Assembly (NCBI RefSeq): GCF_008831285.2
Contig: NC_045151.1
Location: forward strand, 3,965,544 to 4,029,543
Reading direction: 5' to 3'
Source: Nymphaea colorata
Taxonomy: Eukaryota > Streptophyta > Magnoliopsida > Nymphaeales > Nymphaeaceae
Length of the DNA: 64,000 bases
Positions 46,001 through 57,790 of the stretch are shown here, piece after piece. A program made the position numbers and the translations under genes. A model generated the notes under the pieces. It did not search any database and was not told the origin of the DNA. It saw nothing but the letters and a program-made list of their open reading frames with translations. Every line of letters begins with the position of its first letter. Within the stretch, counting starts at the first letter, position 1.

Positions 46001-49000
46001 AACTAACAAGTTAAAAACATTCAATTAAAAGTGTGATCAAATGAATCGCTTAAATCCCAATCGTGTTTATACGAACAACTGATTTCAATCGCTTATATCG
46101 CGTACTATAGATGTAACGACAAGTTTATTTCTTTCGATTAAGTACTAGAGATGAAACTAACGCATAGATTCCATTTTTAACTATATGAAGTGGTGATTTC
46201 AATCATTTAAATCGTTCTTTATAGAAGTAATAAACAGTGGAACACATTAGCCTAACTATAAGGGATCAATTGAATGACTTGAATCACAAACTAATGCGTG
46301 AATGTGCTTAAACATGCATGTTGAATGATTTAGTGGAATGAAATCACAAGCTTGTATGTACATAAAAGACATTTAAGTTATTCACTTGCTGTATTTCAGT
46401 TAATATAATGTGTTTCGCTTGTTTTTACATCCATAACAAATGATTTAAATGGTTCAAACAAAAAGTTTGTATGAAAAAATGAGATTCACGTCATTCGTTT
46501 CATCGCTTATCATTAGCCTAATGCATTTCACTTGTTATTACATGTACAGTGATTGATTTTGTTGATTGAAATCACAAGTCCAAATGGATTTAAATGGGAT
46601 CTACGCATTAGTTTGATCTCTTGTAGTCAATCCAATGAGTTGAACTTGTAATTACATCAATAGTAAGGTTCTAATGAATTGAAATCACAAGTTCGTATCA
46701 ATACGAGTGGGATTTAAGCGATTCATCTGAGCACGCATATTTCATTGAATGTGATTAACTTGTTGCAACATCCACGTTGAATGATTTATTGGATTTAAAT
46801 CACAAGTTTGCATGAAAATGAACGAAATTCAAGTGGTTCATTTCCTCTTTTATAGTTAATCTAAAGTGTTTCACTTGTTAATACATGTATAAGTAATGAT
46901 TTAAATGATTGAAATCACCAATTCATATGGACACAAATCTGATGTATACATTAGTTTGATGCTTCTAGTTTGTCCAATAAGCAGAACTTTTTATTCGTTT
47001 GATTACGAGAACTCATTGAATTAAGTAAAAGGGTTCAAACAAAAGCATAGATCCCACTTGCATTCTTATGAACTTGGGATTTGAATCATTTAAATCGTTC
47101 GTTACACATGTAATAACAAGTGAAACACATTAGATTAAATATAGAGGTGCACATTAACGACTTTAATCTTATTATTCATTCTTGTACAAACTCGTGATTT
47201 CGATCAAATAAATCATTCAAAATGGATGTATTAACAAGTTAAAAACATTCATTTAAATATGTCTGATCAAATGAATCGCTTAAATCACACTCGTGTTTAT
47301 ACGAACAACTGATTTCAATCGCTTATATCGCGGACTATAGATGTAACGACAAGTTTATTTCTAGGGATGAAACTAATGCATAGATTTCATTTTTAACTAT
47401 ATGAAATGGTGATTTCAATCATTTAAATCGTTCTTTATAGAAGTAATAAACAGTGAAACACACTAGGTTAACCATAAGTAATCAATTGAATAACTTGAAT
47501 GACAAACTAATGCATGAATGTGCTTGAACATGCATGTTGAATGATTTAGTGATATGAAATCACAAGCTTGTATGTACAGAAAAGACATTTCAATTATCTA
47601 CTTGCTGTATTTTAGTTAATATAATGTGTTTCGCTTGTTTTTACATCTATAACGAATGATTTAAATGGTTCAAACTAAAAGTTTGTAAGAAAAATGAGAT
47701 TCACGTCATTCGTTTGATCGCTTATCATTAGCCTAATGCGTTTCACTTGTTATTACATGTACAATGATCGATTTTGTTGATTGAAATCACAAGTTCAAAT
47801 GGATGCAAATGGGATCTACGCATTAGTTTGATCTCTTGTAGTCAATCCAATGAGTTGAACTTGTAGTTACATCAATAGTAAGGATCTAATGAATTGAAAT
47901 CACAAGTTTGTATCAATACGAGTGGGATTTAAGCGATTCATCTGAGCACGCATATTTCATTGAATGTGATTAACTTGTTGCTACATCCACGTTGACTGAT
48001 TTAGTGGATTTAAATCACAAGTCTGCATGAAAATGAACAAAATTCAAGTGGTTCATTTGCCCTTTTATAGTTAATCTAATGTGTTTCAGTTGTTATTACA
48101 TGTATAAGTAATGATTGAAATCACCAATTCATATGGACACAAATCTGATGTATACATTAGTTTGATGCTTCTAGTTAGTCAAATAAATAAAACTTTTTGT
48201 TCGTTTCAATACGAGAACTCATTGAATTAAGTAAAACGGGTCAAACAAAGCATAGATCCCATTTGTATCCATATGAACTTGTGATTTCGATCATTTAAAT
48301 CGTTCGTTAGACATATAATAACAAGCGAAACACATTAGATTAAATATAGGGAAGCTAACGACTAGAATCTTATTCATTCTCGTACAAACTTGTGATTTCG
48401 ATCAAATAAATCATTCAAAATGGATGAACTAACAAGTTCAAAACATTCAATTAAAAGTGTGATCAATTGAATCGCTTAAATCCCAACCGTGTTTATACGA
48501 ACAACTGATTTCAATCGCTTATATCGCGTACTATAGATGTAACGACAAGTTTATTTCTTTCGATTAAGTACTAGAGATGAAACTAATGCATAGATTCTAT
48601 TTTTAACTATATGAAGTGGTGATTTCAATCATTTAAATCGTTCTTTATAGAAGTAATAAACAGTGGAACACATTAGCCAAACTATAAGGGATCAATTGAA
48701 TGACTTGAATCACAAACTAATGCGTGAATGTGCTTAAACATGCATGTTGAATGATTTAGTGGAATGAAATCACAAGCTTGTATGTACATAAAAGACATTT
48801 AAGTTATTCACTTGCTGTATTTCAGTTAATATAATGTGTTTCGCTTGTTTTTACATCCATAACAAGTGATTTAAATGGTTCAAACTAAAAGTTTGTATGA
48901 AAAAATGAGATTCACGTCATTCGTTTCATTGCTTATCATTCGCCTAATGCATTTCACTTGTTATTACATGTACAGTGATTGATTTTGTTGATTGAAATCA

Positions 49001-52000
49001 CAAGTCCAAATGGATTTAAATGGGATCTACGCATTAGTTTGATCTCTTGTAGTCAATCCAATGAGTTGAACTAGTAATTACATCAATAGTAAGGTTCTAA
49101 TGAATTGAAATCACAAGTTTGTATCAATACGAGTGGGATTTAAGCGATTCATCTGAGCACGCATATTTCATTGAATGTGACTAACTTGTTGCTACATCCA
49201 CGTTGAATGATTTAGTGGATTTAAATCACAAGTTTGCATGAAAATGAACGAAATTCAAGTGGTTCATTTTCTCTTTTATAGTTAATCTAAAGTGTTTCAC
49301 TTGTTAATACATGTATAAGTAATGACTTAAATGATTGAAATCACCAATTCATATGGACACAAATCTGATGTATACATTAGTTTGATGCTTCTAGTTAGTC
49401 CAATAAGCAGAACTTTTTATTCGTTTGATTACGAGAACTCATTTAATTAAGTAAAAGGGTTGAAACAAAAGCATAGATCTCACTTGCATTCTTATGAACT
49501 TGGGATTTGAATCATTTAAATCGTTCGTTACACATGTAATAACAAGTGAAACACATTAGATTAAATATAGAGGTGCACATTAATGACTTGAATCTTATTA
49601 TTCATTCTTGTACAAACTCGTGATTTCGATCAAATAAATCATTCAAAATGGATGTATTAACAAGTTAAAAACATTCATTTAAATATGTGTGATCAAATGA
49701 ATCGCTTAAATCACACTCGTGTTTATACGAACAACTGATTTCAATCGCTTATATCGCGGACTATAGATGTAACGACAAGTTTATTTCTAGGGATGAAACT
49801 AATGCATAGATTTCATTTTTAACTATATGAACTGGTGATTTCAATCATTTAAATCGTTCTTTATAGAAGTAATAAACAGTGAAACACACTAGGTTAACCA
49901 TAAGGGATCAATTAAATGACTTGAATGACAAACTAATGCGTGAATGTGCTTGAATATGCATGTTGAATGATTAAGTGATATGAAATCACAAGCTTGTATG
50001 TACATAAAAGACATTTCAATTATCTACTTGCTGTCTTTCAGTTAATATAATGTGTTTCGTTTGTTTTTACATCTATAACGAATGATTTAAATGGTTCAAA
50101 CTAAAAGTTTGTAAGAAAAAATGAGATTCACGTCATTCGTTTGATCGCTTATCATTAGCCTAATGCGTTTCACTTGTTATTACATGTACAATGATTGATT
50201 TTGTTGATTGAAATCACAAGTTCAAATGGATGCAAATGGGATCTACGCATTAGTTTGATCTCTTGTAGTCAATCCAATGAGTTGAACTTGTAGTTACATC
50301 AATAGTAAGGATCTAATGAATTGAAATCACAAGTTTGTATCAATACGAGTGGGATTTAAGCGATTCATCTGACCACGCATATTTCATTGAATGTGATTAA
50401 CTTGTTGCTACATCCACGTTGACTGATTTAGTGGATTTAAATCACAAGTCTGCATAAAAATGAACAAAATTCAAGTGGTTCATTTGCTCTTTTATAGTTA
50501 ATCTAATGTGTTTCAGTTGTTATTACCTGTATAAGTAATTATTGAAATCACCAATTCATATGGACACAAATCTGATGTATACATTAGTTTGATGCTTCTA
50601 GTTAGTCAAATAAGTAGAACTTTTTGTTCGTTTCAATACGAGAACTCATTGAATTAAGTAAAACGGGTCAAACAAAAGCACAGATCCCATTTGTATCAAT
50701 ATGAACTTGTGATTTTGATCATTTAAATCGTTCGTTAGACATATAATAACAAGCGAAACACATTAGATTAAATATAGGGAAGCTAACGACTAGAATCTTA
50801 TTCATTCTCGTACAAACTTGTGATTTCGATCAAATAAATAATTCAAAATGGATGAACTAACAAGTTAAAAACATTGAATTAAAAGTGTGATAAAATGAAT
50901 CCCTTAAATTCCAATCGTGTTTATACGAACAACTGATTTCAATCGCTTATATCGCGTACTATAGATGTAACGACAAGTTTATTTCTTTCGATTAAGTACT
51001 AGAGATCAAACTAATACATAGATTCCATTTTTAACTATATGAAGCGGTGATTTCAATCATTTAAATCGTTCTTTATAGAAGTAATAAACAGTGGAACACA
51101 TTAGCCTAACTATAAGGGATCAATTGAATGACTTGAATCACAAACTAATGCGTGAATGTGCTTAAACATGCATGTTGAATGATTTAGTGGAATGAAATCA
51201 CAAGCTTCTATGTACATAAAAGACATTTAAGTTATTCACTTGTTGTATTTCAGTTAATATAATGTGTTTCGCTTGTTTTTACATCCATAACAAATGATTT
51301 AAATGGTTCAAACTAAAAGTTTGTATGAAAAAATGAGATTCACGTCATTCGTTTCATCGCTTATCATTAGCCTAATGCATTTCACTTGTTATTACATGTA
51401 CAGTGATTGATTTTGTTGATTGAAATCACAAGTCCAAATGGATTTAAATAGGATCTACGCATTAGTTTGATCTCTTGTAGTCAATCCAATGAGTTGAACT
51501 TGTAATTACATCAATAGTAAGGTTCTAATGAATTGAAATCAGAATTTTGTATCAATACGAGTGGGATTTAAACTATTCATCAGAGCACGCATATTTTATT
51601 GAATGTGATTAACTTGTTGCTACATCCACGTTGAATGATTTAGTGGATTTAAATCACAAGTTTGCATGAAAATAAACAAAATTCAAGTTGTTCATTTCAT
51701 CTTTTATAGTTAATCTAAAGTGTTTCACTTGTTAATACATGTATAAGTAATGATTTAAATGATTGAAATCACCAATTCATATGGACACAAATCTGATGTA
51801 TACATTAGTTTGATGCTTCTATTTAGTCCAATAAGCAGAACTTTTTATTCGTTTGATTACGAGAACTCATTGAATTAAGTAAAAGGGTTCAAACAAAAGC
51901 ATATATCCCACTTGCATTCTTATGAACTTGGGATTTGAATCATTTAAATCGTTCGTTACACATGTAATAACAAGTAAAACACATTAGATTAAATATAGAG

Positions 52001-55000
52001 GAGCACATTAACGACTTGAATCTTATTATTCATTCTTGTACAAACTCGTGATTTCGATCAAATAAATCATTCAAAATGGATGTATTAACAACTTAAAAAC
52101 ATTCATTTAAATATGTGTGATCAAATGAATCGCTTAAATCACACTCGTGTTTATACGAACAACTGATTTCAATCGCTTATATCACGGACTATAGATGTAA
52201 CGACAAGTTTATTTCTAGGGATGAAACTAATGCATAGATTTCATTTTTAACTATATGAACTGGTGATTTCAATCATTTAAATCGTTCTTTATAGAAGTAA
52301 AAAACAGTGAAACACACTAGGTTAACCATAAGGGATCAATTGAATGACTTGAATGACAAACTAATGCGTGAATGTGCTTGAACATGCATGTTGAATGATT
52401 AAGTGATATGAAATCACAAGCTTGTATGTACATAAAAGACATTTCAATTATCTACTTGCTGTATTTCAGTTAATATAATGTGTTTCGCTTGTTTTTACAT
52501 CTATAACGAATGATTTAAATGGTTCAAACTAAAAGTTTGTAAGAGAAAATGAGATTCACGTCATTCGTTTGATCGCTTATCATTAGCCTAATGCGTTTCA
52601 CTTGTTATTACATGTACAATGATCGATTTTGTTGATTGAAATCACAAGTTCAAATGGATGCAAATGGGTCTACGCATTAGTTTGATCTCTTGTAGTCAAT
52701 CTAATGAGTTGAACTTGTAGTTACATCAATAGTAAGGATCTAATGAATTGAAATCACAAGTTTGTATCAATACGAGTGGGATTTAAGCGATTCATCTGAG
52801 CAGGCATATTTCATTGAATGTGATTAACTTGTTGCTACATCCACGTTGACTGATTTAGTGGATTTAAATCACAAGTCTGCATGAAAATGAACAAAATTCA
52901 AGTGGTTCATTTGCTCTTTTATAGTTAATCTAATGTGTTTCAGTTGTTATTACATGTATGAGTAAGGATTGAAATCACCAATTCATATGGACACAAATCT
53001 GATGTATACATTAGTTTGATGCTTCTAGTTAGTCAAATAAGTAGAACTTTTTGTTCGTTTCAATACGAGAACTCATTGAATTAAGTAAAACGGGTCAAAC
53101 AAAAGCATAGATCCCATTTGTATCAATATGAACTTGTGATTTCGATCATTTAAATCGTTCGTTAGACATATAATAACAAGCGAAACACATTAGATTAAAT
53201 ATAGGGAAGCTAACGACTAGAATCTTATTCATTCTCGTACAAACTTGTGATTTCGATCAAATAAATAATTCAAAATGGATGAACTAACAAGTTAAAAACA
53301 TTCAATTAAAAGTGTGATAAAATGAATCCCTTAAATTCCAATCGTGTTTATACGAACAACTGATTTCAATCGCTTATATCGCGTACTATAGATGTAACGA
53401 CAAGTTTATTTCTTTCGATTAAGTACTAGAGATCAAACTAATGCATAGATTCCATTTTTAACTATATGAAGTGGTGATTTCAATCATTTAAATTGTTCTT
53501 TATAGAAGTAATAAACAGTGGAACACATTAGCCTAACTATAAGGGATCAATTGAATGACTTGAATCACAAACTAATGCGTGAATGTGCTTAAACATGCAT
53601 GTTGAATGATTTAGAGGAATGAAATCACAAGCTTCTATGTACATAAAAGACATTTAAGTTATTCACTTGTTGTATTTCAGTTAATATAATGTGTTTCGCT
53701 TGTTTTTACATCCATAACAAATGATTTAAATGGTTCAAACTAAAAGTTTGTATGAAAAAATGAGATTCACGTCATTCGTTTCATCGCTTATCATTAGCCT
53801 AATGCATTTCACTTGTTATTACATGTACAGTGATTGATTTTGTTGATTGAAATCACAAGTCCAAATGGATTTAAATAGGATGTACGCATTAGTTTGATCT
53901 CTTGTAGTCAATCCAATGAGTTGAACTTGTAATTACATCAATAGTAAGGTTCTAATGAATTGAAATCAGAAGTTTGTATCAATACGAGTGGAATTTAAAC
54001 GATTCATCAGAGCACGCATATTTTATTGAATGTGATTAACTTGTTGCTACATCCACGTTGAATGATTTAGTGGATTTAAATCACAAGTTTGCATGAAAAT
54101 GAACAAAATTCAAGTGGTTCATTTCCTCTTTTATAGTTAATCTAAAGTGTTTCACTTGTTAATACATGTATAAGTAATGATTTAAATCACCAATTCATAT
54201 GGACACAAATTTGATGTATACATTAGTTTGATGCTTCTAGTTAGTCCAATAAGCAGAACTTTTTATTCGTTTGATTACGAGAACTCATTGAATTAAGTAA
54301 AAGGGTCCAAACAAAAGCATATATCCCACTTGCATTCTTATGAACTTGGGATTTAAATCATTTAAATCGTTCGTTACACATGTAATAACAAGTGAAACAC
54401 ATTAGATTAAATATAGAGGAGCACATTAACGACTTGAATCTTATTATTCATTCTTGTACAAACTCGTGATTTCGATCAAATAAATCATTCAAAATGGATG
54501 TATTAACAACTTAAAAACATTCATTTAAATATGTGTGATCAAATGAATCGCTTAAATCACACTCATGTTTATACGAACAACTGATTTCAATCGCTTATAT
54601 CACGGACTATAGATGTAACGACAAGTTTATTTCTAGGGATGAAACTAATGCATAGATTTCATTTTTAACTATATGAACTGGTGATTTCAATCATTTAAAT
54701 CGTTCTTTATAGAAGTAATAAATAGTGAAACACACTAGGTTAACCATAAGGGATCAATTGAATGACTTGAATGACAAACTAATTCGTGAATCTGCTTGAA
54801 CATGCATGTTGAATGATTAAGTGATATGAAATCACAAGCTTGTATGTACATAAAAGACATTTCAATTATCTACTTGCTGTATTTCAGTTAATATAATGTG
54901 TTTCGCTTGTTTTTACATCTATAACGAATGATTTAAATGGTTCAAACTAAAAGTTTGTAAGAAAAAATGAGATTCACGTCATTCGTTTGATCGCTTATCA

Positions 55001-55091
55001 TTAGCCTAATGCGTTTCACTTGTTATTACATGTACAACGATCGATTTTGTTGATTGAAATCACAAGTTCAAATGGATGCAAATGGGATCTA
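43041..55091 (+). repeat. Satellite array, ~1.21-kb monomers in alternating A/B higher-order dimers
   Basis: The anchor 'aatgaattgaaatcacaag' or a close variant starts each monomer at 43041, 44241, 45452, 46673, 47888, 49099, 50315, 51527, 52742 and 53954 (spacing 1200-1221). Odd monomers (A) share 'ttgactgatttagtgg', 'tctgcatgaaaatgaac' and an extra 'tttcgattaagtactagag' block. Even monomers (B) have 'ttgaatgatttagtgg', 'tttgcatg' and 'ttctagggatgaaac' instead. The true repeat is therefore an A+B unit of 2411-2436 bp. The first monomer follows the gap; the last (1138 bp) is cut by the LTR element. There is no gene inside. Function unknown; a centromeric or heterochromatic role is possible but not shown. 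Confidence 0.95.
45452..46672 (+). repeat. Satellite monomer type A (example) with ~110-bp direct and inverted subunits
   Basis: About eleven related subunits can be read. Three in plus orientation (45452 to about 45780) carry boxes such as 'ttaaatcacaag' and 'cagttgttattacatg'. About four in minus orientation (about 45780-46265) carry 'cttgtgatttcgatc' and 'ataataacaagcgaaacac'. The rest to 46672 return to plus ('gaaatcacaagcttg', 'cacttgttattacatg'). The orientation switches lie near 'gttcgtttcaatacgag' and 'gggatcaattgaatgac'. Confidence 0.75.
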
Positions 55092-57584
55092 TGTAAGCCC
55101 CACGATTTTCTCTCCTTATCCTTTTCCAACTATCAAGCTTATCAAAGGGAGAGATCTGTGGAAAAGATAGGGATAAGGGCATATGTAACCACATTTTACA
55201 GCAAGGACTTTTCTGTTACCGCAGGCTTAGAGGAGCTCGTCCAACATTAGAAAGAAAGAGAGAGAGAGAACGAGTGAGAAACGTTTTCCGTTTTGCTCTC
55301 TTCTTGGAACTGAGGCTCGTGGCTGCGGGAAGAGAACCAGAAGCAGGGGTTGCTGCTGGAAGTTGCTACAAAGTTCAAAGGTATGGGGATTTTCGATCAT
55401 GAATGGAGCATGAAGCCTGTATATTTTGAGTTTGTATAGATACATATACATGTAGAATGAATCCAAGCATGAGGTTCTAGATTCCCGTTCTGCTTATGTT
55501 TTACTCGGATTTTCTGTATTACGCTATGGGTGTTCATCCGTGAGAAACCAAACTACATTCAATCCTAAAAAAAAGCAGAGCATGCTTATCTGATATAAAA
55601 ACACACACACAAAAAAAAGGGGTACGGTCTTTACTGAGGGGTTTCGACTGAAACCCCCGTTCAGTCATCCCCTCCCGTGAAGAACGAGGCCTCGATTTCC
55701 TTTTTCTTCTGCCACGGACGCCGACAGCAGGGGCGTTTTCTTCAATCTTCTTGTTGCTGGAGAGCTCCAAGAGAAGGGAACACCGTGATGGTTGTAACAG
55801 AAGCGGTTTGGGGGAAAACAGTAACCCTCCCGTCGTTCCTCCTTCCCTGCCGGTTCCTCCACACGTCGCAAGGCAGAGATGAAAAACGGTAGCAGCAGAG
55901 GAGGCAGCGGCGGCTAAGAGGGTCGGACGGTCGATTGGAAGCAGCGCACGAAGAACCCTAGCGTCAGGGCAGGGGAGGAAGACAATCTCCTCCTCTCTGG
56001 TTCGTTCCCCTTTGAGGACGACGAAAGCTTCACCGTCGAGCGAACCATGCGAGGAAGGAGCCTTGGCGCGAGACAGAGAGATCTCTCTCTGGTTTTGGTC
56101 ATGGAAGCAAGGTGGAGACTCCACCACCGGACGAACACGAAGACGAGGAAGAGGCGCTCGTGAGGAGAGAGAAAACGCAGGCGTGAAATGAAGAAAAACG
56201 AGCGTGGGCCAAATTTATATCAATGATCAAAAATTTCAAAGCGGGTCCACCTTATTATCAAAATTTGAAAAAAAACTGTTATAACTTTTAAGCGTTCATG
56301 CCGCAACGTTTTTGCTGAAAACCTCTTCAAAAAGAGGCTTGGGAAAGTGATTTTCAGCAAAAACCATGCATTTAATACGAAATCACGTTTTGGTACCCCC
56401 TGAATTCTTAAAAATTACAAAAAGGGGGTTTTATAAATTAAAAACGACATGATATGCTATATTACTTTTTGATGCTCTTTGTGGTGTTTAAAATTTCAGA
56501 AATATGGTTCTGAAATTAACTTTGGAACCATTAGAGGAGGAAAGTCACGTTTGAGAATTTAAATACAAATTTTATTGTTTCAAATAAGGATTATAATATT
56601 GCTAATAGAGGTTTCTAGATGCAATGAGTTTTGCTCTATTGCTATTCAGTTAAGATTTAAAATAGCTGAATTATTCTGTTTGGAAAACCGAGCCTGAGGG
56701 CGGACGGTTTCTGTGAGAGGTACTAGACGATGTCTAGCATTGGTAAACCCTCACTTTTGAAATTCGAAGGCGAAACGTGGACTTTGTGCAATGGTTATGC
56801 GAGTGCGAGCTTTCTGTTTTGCCCAGTGATCGGTTTCGTCCCGGGAGGTAGTGGTGCGTCTGAGCTCACAGTTGACGCACGCTCCTTTGGCTGTACTGGA
56901 GGGCCCACAGGGTATTGGGCGGCACAAGGGCTCGGGATTCTGTTCTGTTTCTGTTTGGGAGCGAGACTCCTGGTCTCTCCACCCGGGTTCCTAGAGAGAC
57001 CATGCTGCTGCAGCGGCGATCTGGGATATCTCAGGAGGCTTCACTTCAGGTGCCCTCGATCCGTTGGATCGCCTGGTGAAGAGATGTTCTGTTCTGCCCG
57101 TGAGTGCCCACGGGGATTTCTGTTGCTCGGCACGATGACCTTGACATTGTCAGAGGACCACGGTTGGAAGCCTACGAAATTTTGGGAGGTTGTGCACACC
57201 TCGTTTTGTTGCTGAACATGTGACGTTACTCTAATATGTGTTAAGATTTGAAGATATTTGTTTTACAAAAACCAGATATTATTTTGATGGGCCATGTTCC
57301 ACACATGGCTGGATTTTCTCATACTCAGAGGAATTCTGACCCTTCTTTCTATCTACAGGTAGTCCTTGATAGATTTTGGCTTTGGAGCGACGACCTCAGT
57401 CTTGTGATGGACGGGCATTGGCATTCTGCGTCGGTTTTGGAGATTTGTGGTTATTTTTGTTTGGGTCCAGTATTTTATTATCGAAATAAAACAATGTCTT
57501 CTGTTCTGGTCATGACTCAATATTGCTTCCGCTATATTATATAAATGAAAGAAAATTTTTGGTGTCAAAAATTGGGTCGTGACA
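55092..57584 (+). repeat. 5' LTR of the Tekay-like element (2493 bp)
   Basis: Begins TGTAAGCCCC and ends GGGTCGTGACA, so it has the usual TG...CA ends. The start is fixed by comparison with the 3' LTR start at 62335 and by the break in the satellite. Over the 1.67 kb seen in both LTRs I find three substitutions (55270 A/G, 55290 G/T, 56069 C/T) and one A-run indel near 55573. A TATA-like 'tatattatataaatg' lies at 57532-57546, close to the 3' end; it may be a promoter, but transcription start is not known. Open frames inside (161 aa at 56730; 197 aa antisense at 55534-56127) are not supported as genes. Confidence 0.93.
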
Positions 57585-57588
57585 ACTT

Positions 57589-57600
57589 TGGTATCAGAGC
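57589..57600 (+). other. Primer binding site, initiator Met-tRNA
   Basis: TGGTATCAGAGC, complementary to the 3' end of plant initiator methionine tRNA, 4 bases after the LTR end. It primes minus-strand cDNA synthesis. Confidence 0.93.
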
Positions 57601-57790
57601 ACAGTGTCTAGAGTCAATGTCCAATGCCAAGGTCGATCACAAGCAGAGGAAAGGTCATCCAAGCCTGTTACGAATGTGTTTTTGATTTAGTGTGAATATT
57701 GAGTTTTAAAATTTTAGAGTAGCTTTAACGAATTGTTTTACTTACGAATACAATAGTTATATTTTGTGTTCCTCCGTGTGGTGTAGTTCA

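Noticed and set aside
43041-55091. Possibility of a CRISPR-like or bacterial repeat array
   Set aside because: The period is 1.2 kb with no constant short repeat separated by unique spacers, and the surrounding elements are plant-type. It is a satellite.
43041-55091. Calling the satellite centromeric
   Set aside because: There is no evidence in sequence alone. A nearby chromovirus does not prove it, because the Tekay clade is not the centromere-specific CRM clade.
55534-56127. 197-aa open frame antisense in the 5' LTR (and 187 aa in the 3' LTR at 62808-63371)
   Set aside because: It is conserved only because the LTRs are nearly identical. There is no recognisable domain, the composition is low-complexity, and it overlaps other frames of similar length.
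56730-57215. 161-aa open frame in the 5' LTR, plus strand
   Set aside because: No recognisable domain, and it lies in LTR DNA. It may be chance in the GC-richer part; the window ends before it can be compared in the 3' LTR.
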